From an uncultured Eubacteriales bacterium (lineage in GTDB: Bacteria > Bacillota > Clostridia > Oscillospirales > Acutalibacteraceae): a DNA stretch of 64,000 bases. The notes under the pieces were generated by a model that saw only the letters and a list, made by a program, of their open reading frames with translations, did not search any database and was not told the DNA's origin. A program made the position numbers and the translations under genes. The stretch is taken from NCBI GenBank assembly GCA_934477125.1, contig CAKSOL010000001.1:124001-188000 (forward strand), in the 5' to 3' direction. Below, in pieces: positions 51,338 to 59,280 of this stretch (the stretch's first letter is position 1; every line of letters begins with the position of its first letter).

Positions 51338-52329
51338 GCGGAAAGCACGCTAATATATCCATATTTGTTCCGCATATAGGCTGCCCTAACAGATGCAGCT
51401 TCTGCGACCAGCGTTCTATAACCGGCAGCCACCGCGCGCCGTCCGCAGAGGATGTTATCAGCGCGGTAAGATGTGCTGTCACCTCCCGGAATTATGACCC
51501 TGAAAGTACGGAAATAGCCTTTTTCGGCGGCAGCTTTACGGCGATAAACCGTAATTATATGATGTGTCTGCTGAGAACCGCAGCTGTATTTGCAAGGCAG
51601 GGCGTTGTCCGGGGAATAAGAATTTCAACAAGACCGGACGCGATTGACGATGAAATACTTACATTGCTTAAAGAAAATTGCGTTACTTCCATAGAGCTGG
51701 GCGCGCAGAGCCTTGACGCGGGCGTTCTGAAAATGAACAACCGGGGACACAGCGTTACCGATGTCCGCAGGTCAAGCGAGCTTATCCGCAGCTACGGCTT
51801 TGAGCTCGGCTTGCAGATGATGACCGGACTTTACGGCGACAGCCCGGAAAAGGCAATTTCAACCGCCAAAAGGATAGTCGCTCTCCGTCCGGAAACCGTC
51901 AGGATATATCCGACGATTGTGTTAAAAAACACCGACCTTGCCGCGCTTTATGCCGACGGCAAGTACAAGCCGCAGACATTGCCTGAGGCGGTTGAGCTTT
52001 CATCCCGGCTGCTTGAGATATTTGAAAATGCGGGAATATCGGTTATCCGGCTCGGACTTCATTCGATTGAGCCGCAGTCGTATGTTGCGGGACCGTGGCA
52101 TCCGGCGTTCAGGGAGCTTTGCGAGGCGGAAAGATATTTTAAGCGTATCTGCGCCCTGCTTGCCGAACCGGGAAGTTACAGAATTTATGTTTCTCCTGCT
52201 GAAATTTCAAAGGCTGTCGGTCAGAAAAAGCATAACACAGAGCGGCTTGAAAATATGGGATTTGATTGCCGGATTGTTCCGGATTTAACCTTGAAAAAAG
52301 GAGAAATAAGAACGGAAAGGGGAAAATAA
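51334..52329 (+). CDS. Elp3-like radical SAM protein
   Basis: A 331-residue radical SAM enzyme with C-x-x-x-C-x-x-C in GCPNRCSFCDQRSITG near residues 17-27, the glycine-rich AFFGGSFTAI near 62-71, and TIELGAQSLD-like IELGAQSLDAGVL near 125, which places it in the Elp3/YhcC-like group. It lacks the acetyltransferase end of true Elp3. The role is unknown; the group often acts on tRNA. It lies between rnc and smc in many clostridia, as I recall. The downstream smc begins with GTG two bases after its stop. Confidence 0.85.
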   Translation: MSGKHANISIFVPHIGCPNRCSFCDQRSITGSHRAPSAEDVISAVRCAVTSRNYDPESTEIAFFGGSFTAINRNYMMCLLRTAAVFARQGVVRGIRISTRPDAIDDEILTLLKENCVTSIELGAQSLDAGVLKMNNRGHSVTDVRRSSELIRSYGFELGLQMMTGLYGDSPEKAISTAKRIVALRPETVRIYPTIVLKNTDLAALYADGKYKPQTLPEAVELSSRLLEIFENAGISVIRLGLHSIEPQSYVAGPWHPAFRELCEAERYFKRICALLAEPGSYRIYVSPAEISKAVGQKKHNTERLENMGFDCRIVPDLTLKKGEIRTERGK

Positions 52330-52330
52330 G

Positions 52331-55300
52331 GTGCTTTTAAGCTCAATTCAGGTTCAGGGCTTTAAATCGTTTGCAGATAAAACAACTTTAAAATTCGGGC
52401 GCGGAATAACTGCGGTTGTAGGTCCTAACGGCAGCGGCAAAAGCAATATTTCCGACGCCGTTCGCTGGGTTCTCGGAGAACAGTCAACCAAAAGTCTGCG
52501 CGGGCAGTCTATGGAGGACGTTATTTTTTCCGGAACAGAAACCCGTCGTCCTCACGGCTATTGCGAGGTAACCCTTAATATTGACAATTCCGACCGTTCG
52601 CTGCAATTCGATAACGATACTGTGTCGGTTACGCGGCGGTATTACCGCTCTCATGAGAGCGAATACCTGATAAATAATGTTACCGTTCGCCTGAAGGATG
52701 TCCACGAGCTTTTTATGGATACCGGTCTCGGCAGAGACGGCTATTCAATGATAGGACAGGGGCGGATAGATAATATTATCCGCTCCCGCTCAGATGAAAG
52801 GCGGGATATATTCGAGGAGGCGGCGGGAATATCGAAATACCGCTACCGCAAGGAGGATGCCGAAAGGCGGCTTAAAGCGGCGGAGGAAAACCTGCTCAGA
52901 CTGAAGGATATAATGGACGAGCTTGAATCGCGCGTAGGTCCTCTTGCGGAGCAAAGCCGCAAGGCGGAGCGGTTTTTGGAGCTTTCCGAGGAAAAGAAAA
53001 AGCTTGAAATAGGGCTTTGGGTATATACCATTCATAATTCAAAGGAGGCTCTTCGCGAGCAGGAAAACAAAATTGCCGCGGCTCAGCTCCGTTATCGCGA
53101 GATTGAGGAGGCTCTCGGAGAATTTGACTCGCTTGCGGAGCAAAATTCCGCTGAGTTTGCAAGGCTTACTCAGGAAATAGAAAACGAACGTGCGGCAATA
53201 GCTGCTTTTAACGAAGAGATAGTTAAAATTGACGGTAACATAAGCATTACCGAAAACGATATCCGCCATAATAATGAATCGGCGGAAAGGCTAAGAAGCG
53301 AAAGCGAAGCTTTAAGCTCCGGTGACGCTCAGGCAAATGCGGAGGCTGCGGCAAAACGCGCACAGGCGGAAAAACGCGGGCAGGATGCTGCACAGCTGGA
53401 TAAAAAACTTTCCGAGCTTGAGGAGCAGCTGGCAGGCCTGCTTTCGGACAGCGAGAACATCTCAAGAAAAATAGAGGAGCAGGTGCGCGAGCTTAACGCC
53501 GTTACCGCCGCCTCGGCGGATCGCCGAGTTGAAATGATGACGGCAAATACGGCGATAAGCGAGATTTCCCTGCGCAGCGGAACGGTTGAACAGCAAATTT
53601 CCAAGGTTTCCGGAGAATGCAGCGCTGTTTCTGCCGAATTTGAAGATACCAAGACTTTGCTTGACGGGCTTGACGAGCGCATAACCGACCGTAAAAATGC
53701 CATAAGCGGCTATGAGCTTCGCCGCGCACGCCGCGAGGAAGCTCTCGGAGAGCTTCAGGAGCAATGCGATAAAATTCATCTTGATATAGAGGAGAAAAAA
53801 CGCCGCGTTCAGATTCTTAAAGAGCTGGAAAACAGTATGGAGGGCTTTTCTCATTCGGTGAAACGGATTATAGCCGATTCCGATAAGGGCTTGCTGCGCG
53901 GAGTATGCGGAACGGTTTCAAAGCTGATAACGGTCGATAAAAAATACAGCGTTGCTATCGAAACCGCCCTTTCCGGCGCAATACAGAACATTATCGTCGA
54001 AACCGAGGCGGACGCCAAGCGCGCAATTCAGTATTTAAAAACCAATCACGCCGGCAGAGCAACCTTTTTGCCTGTATCAACGATAACCGCAAGAGAACTG
54101 AAGGAAAAGGGCTTTGAGGATGTTTACGGCTTTGTCGGAATGGCGGACAGCCTTGTAAAAACCGATGAAAAGTACCGCGAAATTATAAAATACCTGCTCG
54201 GCGGAGCTGTTGTTACAGAGGATATAGACAGCGCTGCGGTTCTCGCTAAGAAATACGGCTACCGAGTTAAGGTTGTGTCGCTGGACGGACAGGTTATAAG
54301 TCCCGGCGGTTCTTTCACAGGCGGTTCGCTCGTTAAACAGGCGGGACTTTTGAGCAGAGGAGCGGATATAAAGCGTCTCGGCGAGGAAATCGAAAAGCTT
54401 TCCGAAAAGGAAAAGCAGCTTTTGCAGCAAAAAACCGAGGCATCCGAGGCGCTGGCTAAGGTCAATGCAGATATTGCCGCCGAAAATGCGGAGCTTATAA
54501 CCGCAAACGAGGATAAAATAAGAACGCTTGCCGAGCTGAAACGCCTTGAGGAGCTTAAAGCTGCGGCAGAAAAATCGCTGAAGGAGCTTGCCGCCGAACG
54601 TGATAACGCCGCCGAAAAGCTTGAAACGCTCCGGAAAACGGCTGACGCCGCCGCAGAGTCTATTAACGGACTTGAGGCGAAAAAAACCGCGCTGCAAGCA
54701 GAAATAGATGAGATGTCCGGCGGGCGCGAAAGCATTTCGGAAAAGCGGGAGGGCATAGCCGCAGATATAACGGCGGCAAAGCTTGCTGTTCTTGAATGCC
54801 GCAGAGACGCTCAGGCGCTTCTGGAGTCTGCCGAAGCGCTGGAGGCATCGGTTAAAACAAGAGCGGTCCGCATTGAAGAAATAGCGAAGGAAACAGCGGC
54901 GTTGGCTTATCAGAACGAGCAGCTTTCCGGCGATATTGAAAATGCCAACGAGGAAACCGAAAATCTGCGGGAAAAAATCGCGGAGAGCGAAAAGAAAATC
55001 GAGGATATGATATCCCGCAGAAACGAAACCGAAAAATCCGGAGTTGAACTGAGAACAAGCGAACGCGAACGCACCGGCGAGCGCGAGCGCATAGGCGGCG
55101 AGCTTGCAAGACTGACCGAGCGGCGGGACGTTATGACGAAGGAGTACGACGATGTTATCCGTCAGCTTTACGATGAATACGGTCTTACCCGCAGCGAGGC
55201 GGAGGAAACCGCAAGCGATATTGAAAAGCCGTCGGAGGCGAAAAAGGAGCTTGCGGAGATAAAAGGGAAAATCCGTTCTCTCGGAAATGTCAACGTTGCG

Positions 55301-55906
55301 GCGATAGAGGAGTATAAGGAGGTCAGTGGGCGGTATGAATTTATGCGTTCGCAGATAGATGATGTTGAAACCTCAAGAGCTGAGCTGCATAAGCTGATAA
55401 ACCAGCTGACCGCTCAGATGCAGGAGCTGTTCAATGCCGCGTTTTCCAAGATAAACGAGAACTTTTCGGCAACCTTTAAGGAGCTTTTCGGCGGCGGTCA
55501 GGCGAGGCTGACGCTGAGCGAGCCGGAAAATGTTCTCGAAAGCGGAATTGATATTGAGGCAAAGCTGCCCGGAAAGAATGTTCCGAGCCTTGAGGGACTT
55601 TCCGGCGGAGAAAAGGCTCTTGTTGCGCTTTCAATATACTTCGCGATAATGCAGGTCAACGCTCCGCCGTTCTGCTTCCTCGATGAGGTTGATACGGCGC
55701 TTGACGATATCAATGTTGAACGCTTTGCCGATTATATGAAAAAATCGGGTCTTTCAACTCAGTTTATCTGCGTTACACACCGCCGCGGAACAATGGAGGC
55801 TGCCGATATGCTTTACGGCGTAACAATGCAGGAAAAGGGCGTTACAAAGCTTTTGGAGCTTGACGTTGCCCAGCTGGAGAAAAAGCTGCTTGCAGAGCAG
55901 AGTTAG
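52331..55906 (+). CDS. smc: Chromosome segregation ATPase SMC
   Basis: An 1191-residue SMC protein, full length. Walker A GPNGSGKSNISDAVRWVLG at about 32-50; two long coiled coils (about 170-500 and 670-1020, rich in Glu/Lys/Ala); hinge at about 515-650 (GVCGTVSKLITVDKKYSVAI, SPGGSFTGGSL); and C-terminal ATPase part with signature LSGGEKALVALSIYFA near 1095 and Walker B FCFLDEVDTALDD near 1120. It condenses and organises the chromosome with ScpA/ScpB, which are not in the window. Starts with GTG, supported by AAAGGGG upstream. The stop is followed by ftsY after nine bases. Confidence 0.98.
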   Translation: MLLSSIQVQGFKSFADKTTLKFGRGITAVVGPNGSGKSNISDAVRWVLGEQSTKSLRGQSMEDVIFSGTETRRPHGYCEVTLNIDNSDRSLQFDNDTVSVTRRYYRSHESEYLINNVTVRLKDVHELFMDTGLGRDGYSMIGQGRIDNIIRSRSDERRDIFEEAAGISKYRYRKEDAERRLKAAEENLLRLKDIMDELESRVGPLAEQSRKAERFLELSEEKKKLEIGLWVYTIHNSKEALREQENKIAAAQLRYREIEEALGEFDSLAEQNSAEFARLTQEIENERAAIAAFNEEIVKIDGNISITENDIRHNNESAERLRSESEALSSGDAQANAEAAAKRAQAEKRGQDAAQLDKKLSELEEQLAGLLSDSENISRKIEEQVRELNAVTAASADRRVEMMTANTAISEISLRSGTVEQQISKVSGECSAVSAEFEDTKTLLDGLDERITDRKNAISGYELRRARREEALGELQEQCDKIHLDIEEKKRRVQILKELENSMEGFSHSVKRIIADSDKGLLRGVCGTVSKLITVDKKYSVAIETALSGAIQNIIVETEADAKRAIQYLKTNHAGRATFLPVSTITARELKEKGFEDVYGFVGMADSLVKTDEKYREIIKYLLGGAVVTEDIDSAAVLAKKYGYRVKVVSLDGQVISPGGSFTGGSLVKQAGLLSRGADIKRLGEEIEKLSEKEKQLLQQKTEASEALAKVNADIAAENAELITANEDKIRTLAELKRLEELKAAAEKSLKELAAERDNAAEKLETLRKTADAAAESINGLEAKKTALQAEIDEMSGGRESISEKREGIAADITAAKLAVLECRRDAQALLESAEALEASVKTRAVRIEEIAKETAALAYQNEQLSGDIENANEETENLREKIAESEKKIEDMISRRNETEKSGVELRTSERERTGERERIGGELARLTERRDVMTKEYDDVIRQLYDEYGLTRSEAEETASDIEKPSEAKKELAEIKGKIRSLGNVNVAAIEEYKEVSGRYEFMRSQIDDVETSRAELHKLINQLTAQMQELFNAAFSKINENFSATFKELFGGGQARLTLSEPENVLESGIDIEAKLPGKNVPSLEGLSGGEKALVALSIYFAIMQVNAPPFCFLDEVDTALDDINVERFADYMKKSGLSTQFICVTHRRGTMEAADMLYGVTMQEKGVTKLLELDVAQLEKKLLAEQS

Positions 55907-55915
55907 GAGATAATA

Positions 55916-56836
55916 ATGGGGTTCTTTAATAAGATTAAAGAGGGCTTGCTGAAAACAAGGGACTCGATAACCGACGGTTTTAATTCGGTTGTCAACAGAT
56001 TTACTAAAATCGACGAGGATTTTTTTGAAGAGCTTGAGGAAGCCCTTGTTATGTCCGATATGGGAGTGCAGACGGCGGTTGACCTATGCGATATACTGAG
56101 AAAAAAAGTCAAGGAGACAGGCGAGACCGACCCTGCTGCCCTGAAGCTTATGCTGCGGGATGCGATTGCCGATATGCTCGGCGAGGACGAGCCGCTGCAC
56201 CTTGAAACAAAGCCGTCGGTCATACTTGTTATCGGAGTCAACGGCGTCGGAAAAACAACAACTATCGGAAAGCTTGCCCTTCAATTAAAGGCTCAGGGCA
56301 AAAAGGTTGTTCTGGGAGCAGCGGATACGTTCCGCGCCGCAGCGATAGACCAGCTCGGAATATGGGCTGAGCGCGCGGGAGTTCCTATGGTTAAAAGCGT
56401 TGAGGGAACCGATCCGGCGTCGGTCGTTTTCGATACGATTGCATCCGCAAAGGCTCACGGTGCCGACGTTATTATATGCGACACCGCCGGCAGACTTCAC
56501 AATAAGAAAAACCTTATGGACGAGCTTGCAAAAATATACCGCGTTATCGGCAGAGAGCTGCCCGACGCTTCAATAGAAACCCTGCTTGTGCTTGACGCGG
56601 CAACCGGACAAAACGCCGTGAATCAGGCGCGCGAATTTAAAAACGCCGCCGATATAACCGGCATAGTTCTGACAAAGCTTGACGGAACGGCAAAGGGCGG
56701 AATAGTAGTCGCTATACGAAACGAGCTCGGTATTCCGGTTAAATATGTCGGAGTAGGCGAGGGAATAGAGGATTTGCTCGCATTTGACGCGTCATCTTTT
56801 GCCGACGGTATTCTTGATTTAGAGGAAAAACAATGA
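55916..56836 (+). CDS. ftsY: Signal recognition particle receptor FtsY
   Basis: A 306-residue GTPase without the long acidic A domain of enteric bacteria, normal for Firmicutes. N domain (about 1-95), G domain with GVNGVGKTTTIGKLA near 107, AADTFRAAAIDQL near 140, DTAGRLHNK near 190, and TKLDGTAKGG near 250. An N-terminal amphipathic helix (MGFFNKIKEGL) binds the membrane. It docks SRP-ribosome complexes at the translocon. Directly after smc, overlapping the next gene by ATGA. Confidence 0.97.
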   Translation: MGFFNKIKEGLLKTRDSITDGFNSVVNRFTKIDEDFFEELEEALVMSDMGVQTAVDLCDILRKKVKETGETDPAALKLMLRDAIADMLGEDEPLHLETKPSVILVIGVNGVGKTTTIGKLALQLKAQGKKVVLGAADTFRAAAIDQLGIWAERAGVPMVKSVEGTDPASVVFDTIASAKAHGADVIICDTAGRLHNKKNLMDELAKIYRVIGRELPDASIETLLVLDAATGQNAVNQAREFKNAADITGIVLTKLDGTAKGGIVVAIRNELGIPVKYVGVGEGIEDLLAFDASSFADGILDLEEKQ

Positions 56837-57426
56837 AAATTTTTATTGCAACTCATAACCGGAAAAAGCTTTCCGAGCTCAGACGTATACTTGAACCTAT
56901 GGGCTTTGAGGTTATATCGGGAAACGAGCTTGAAAAGCCGATGCCGGAGGTTGAGGAAACCGGAACGACATTCGAGGAGAATGCTTTGCTGAAAGCCCGC
57001 GCCGGACTTGATTTTACCGGCTTTATATCCGTTGCGGACGATTCGGGACTCTGCGTTGATTTTCTGAACGGCGCACCGGGCGTTTATTCCGCCCGCTATT
57101 CGGGAGAAAACGCAAACGATGAAAAAAATAACAATAAGCTGCTGAACGCTCTTGCGGGAGTTGAACCGGAAAAGCGGGGCGCGCATTATGTTGCGGCGAT
57201 AGCCTGCGTTTTCCCGGACGGCAGAGAGTTTACGGTTCGCGGAGAATGCTATGGCTATATCGGAACTGAACGCCACGGAAATTCCGGTTTCGGCTATGAC
57301 CCGCTGTTTCATTCCGAAATCGGTTGGTTCGGAGAGCTTTCTCCGGAGGAAAAGGACAGCGTAAGCCATAGGGGAAAAGCACTCGCATTGTTTTCAGAAC
57401 AGCTTAAAAATTATATCGGGGAGTAA
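56833..57426 (+). CDS. rdgB: XTP/dITP pyrophosphatase
   Basis: A 197-residue Ham1/RdgB house-cleaning enzyme that removes inosine and xanthosine triphosphates. Motifs: IFIATHNRKKLSELRRIL at the start, VADDSGLCVDFLNGAPGVYS near 75-95, GFGYDPLF near 155, and SHRGKALALF near 178. Length is typical. It lies between ftsY and the RNA-binding protein and is co-translated with ftsY by ATGA. Confidence 0.95.
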   Translation: MKIFIATHNRKKLSELRRILEPMGFEVISGNELEKPMPEVEETGTTFEENALLKARAGLDFTGFISVADDSGLCVDFLNGAPGVYSARYSGENANDEKNNNKLLNALAGVEPEKRGAHYVAAIACVFPDGREFTVRGECYGYIGTERHGNSGFGYDPLFHSEIGWFGELSPEEKDSVSHRGKALALFSEQLKNYIGE

Positions 57427-57435
57427 ATGTAATTT

Positions 57436-57735
57436 ATGTTAAACAGCAGACAGCGCGCTCAGCTGCGCGGAATGGCAAACGGCTTTGAAACGATTTTTCA
57501 AATAGGGAAGGGCGGAATAGGCGATCAGCTGATAAAGCAGGTGTCCGATGCTCTTGAGGCGAGGGAGCTTATAAAGCTGAGGGTTTTGGAAAGCGCTCCC
57601 GAAAGCGCGAGAGAGGCTGCCGATGCTGTCGCCGAGGCGGTCGGTGCGGACGTTGTTCAGGTTATAGGCTCAAAATTTATTCTTTACCGTCAGAGCAGCG
57701 ATAAGGATAACAGAAAAATAGTTTTGGTGAAATAA
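57436..57735 (+). CDS. yhbY: CRM-domain RNA-binding protein (YhbY family)
   Basis: A 99-residue protein of the YhbY/CRM family, thought to help 50S assembly. It has LNSRQRAQLRGMANGFETIF at the start, the GKGGIGDQLIKQV loop near residue 24, and the C-terminal VVQVIGSKFILYRQSSD strand. It begins nine bases after the pyrophosphatase and its stop is followed directly by the nadD ATG. Confidence 0.95.
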   Translation: MLNSRQRAQLRGMANGFETIFQIGKGGIGDQLIKQVSDALEARELIKLRVLESAPESAREAADAVAEAVGADVVQVIGSKFILYRQSSDKDNRKIVLVK

Positions 57736-58326
57736 ATGGGAGTTACGGTGCTTTTCGGAGGCACGTTTAATCCGTTTCATATAGGGCATTATGAAATGCT
57801 CTCGCTGCTATGCCGACGTGCTGAAATTGATGAAGTGTGGATTATGCCGGATCGTATTCCGCCGCATAAGACCTGCGATTATCTCGCTCCCGAAACGGAC
57901 AGGCTGCATATGTGCGAATTGGCGGCGGCGGATTTTGAAAAGGCGAGGGTCAGCGATTTTGAGCTTCAGCGAGACGGACGCAGCTATACCTTTGATACTA
58001 TCCGTCTTTTAAAGGAACGTTACCCCGAAAAGCATTTTGCACTATGCTGCGGGGGAGATATGACTGCAACGCTTGAAAGCTGGTACCACGGTCCTGAGCT
58101 TATCCGGGAAGTTCCGTTTTACGCTTTCAGCCGCGCGGGAGAGTCGGGTTTCGGGGAGGCGGTTGCCAAGCTCCGGTCGCACGGCGCTGATATAACGATC
58201 GTTGCCGGAAATATAACCGAAGTATCGTCAACAAAGCTTCGGAGGATGCTGAAAAACGGAGGCGCCGGAGGCCTTATTCCGGATAAAATAGAAAAATATA
58301 TAAGAAACAGGGGATTATATGTCTGA
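57736..58326 (+). CDS. nadD: Nicotinate-nucleotide adenylyltransferase
   Basis: A 196-residue NadD, catalysing ATP plus nicotinate mononucleotide to deamido-NAD. Adenylyltransferase motifs are present: GGTFNPFHIGHYEML near 7-21 (H-x-G-H) and SSTKLRRML near 165 (S-S-T-x-x-R). Length is typical. The ATG directly follows the yhbY stop, and its last codons overlap the yqeK start by eight bases. Confidence 0.97.
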   Translation: MGVTVLFGGTFNPFHIGHYEMLSLLCRRAEIDEVWIMPDRIPPHKTCDYLAPETDRLHMCELAAADFEKARVSDFELQRDGRSYTFDTIRLLKERYPEKHFALCCGGDMTATLESWYHGPELIREVPFYAFSRAGESGFGEAVAKLRSHGADITIVAGNITEVSSTKLRRMLKNGGAGGLIPDKIEKYIRNRGLYV

Positions 58327-58912
58327 GTATAAAGTGCCTGAATATAAGGAATTTAAAGCTCTGCTTGAACGCAGACTGACTCCGAAACGGTATCAACATT
58401 CGCTCTGCGTCGCCGATGAGGCGCGGCGGTTGGCGGGGAAATACGGGGCAAGCGAGGAAAAGGCTTATCTTGCCGGTTTGCTGCACGATATAACAAAAAA
58501 TTCTTCCGAAGAAGAACACTTGAATATCTTCAATACCTTTGGTATAATGATAGACAATATTGAACGCAGCTCCGAAAAGCTTTGGCACGCTATTTCCGGT
58601 GCGGCGTATGTCAGATATGTGCTGAATGTTCAGGATGAACAGATAATCGAGGCTATACGGTATCATACAACGGCGCGCGCGGGACTTCCGCTGCTTGCAA
58701 AAATTCTCTATCTTGCGGATTTTACTTCAAGCGACAGAGATTACGAGGATGTTGACGTTATGCGTGAGCTGGTCGATAAATCGCTTGACGCGGCTTACGC
58801 CTACGCGCTCAGATATACCGTTCTGGAGCTTGCGGGGAAAAGCTGCGCCATACATTCCGATACTGTTTCGGCATATAATGAAATTATGCTTAAAAAGGAG
58901 GAAAACGGATGA
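58319..58912 (+). CDS. yqeK: HD-domain hydrolase YqeK
   Basis: A 197-residue HD protein. The conserved histidines are visible: HS in YQHSLCVADEARRLA near 22, HD in LAGLLHDITKN near 56, HA in LWHAISGAAYV near 89, and HTT in IRYHTTARAG near 115. YqeK proteins are symmetrical diadenosine tetraphosphate (Ap4A) hydrolases. It overlaps both nadD and rsfS, as is usual in Firmicutes. Confidence 0.95.
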   Translation: MSEYKVPEYKEFKALLERRLTPKRYQHSLCVADEARRLAGKYGASEEKAYLAGLLHDITKNSSEEEHLNIFNTFGIMIDNIERSSEKLWHAISGAAYVRYVLNVQDEQIIEAIRYHTTARAGLPLLAKILYLADFTSSDRDYEDVDVMRELVDKSLDAAYAYALRYTVLELAGKSCAIHSDTVSAYNEIMLKKEENG

Positions 58913-59280
58913 CTTCCGATAAAATAATGTCAATCGCGGCGAACGCGCTGAACGGAAAAAAGGCGCTGGAGCTGAATGTTCTGAAAATATCCGAGCTTAC
59001 TGTGCTTACGGAGTATTTCGTTCTGGCAACGGCAACCTCCGCAACCCATGTGCGCGCCCTTGCGGACGAGGTTGAGGAAAAGCTTGCCGAGCAGGGGGTA
59101 AAGCCCGACCATATCGAGGGGCGTTCAACAGGCTGGATTGTTATTGATTTCGGCTCCGTTATCGTTCATATATTCAACCGCGAGCAGAGGGCTTTCTATG
59201 ACCTTGACCGTATGTGGGCGGACGGCGAGCCGGTTGACCTTGAAAAAATTCTGACACTCAGTAAGGAAGAAAAAATATGA
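58909..59280 (+). CDS. rsfS: Ribosome silencing factor RsfS
   Basis: A 123-residue protein of the RsfS/Iojap family with FVLATATSATHVRALADEVE near 37-56 and GWIVIDFGSVIVHIFNREQR near 73-92. It binds L14 and keeps the 50S and 30S subunits apart when nutrients are low. Coupled by ATGA to yqeK upstream and leuS downstream. Confidence 0.96.
   Translation: MTSDKIMSIAANALNGKKALELNVLKISELTVLTEYFVLATATSATHVRALADEVEEKLAEQGVKPDHIEGRSTGWIVIDFGSVIVHIFNREQRAFYDLDRMWADGEPVDLEKILTLSKEEKI

Noticed and set aside
59100..59280. T-box leader expected before leuS
   Set aside because: leuS begins inside the rsfS stop codon, so there is no leader, and no T-box sequence was seen.
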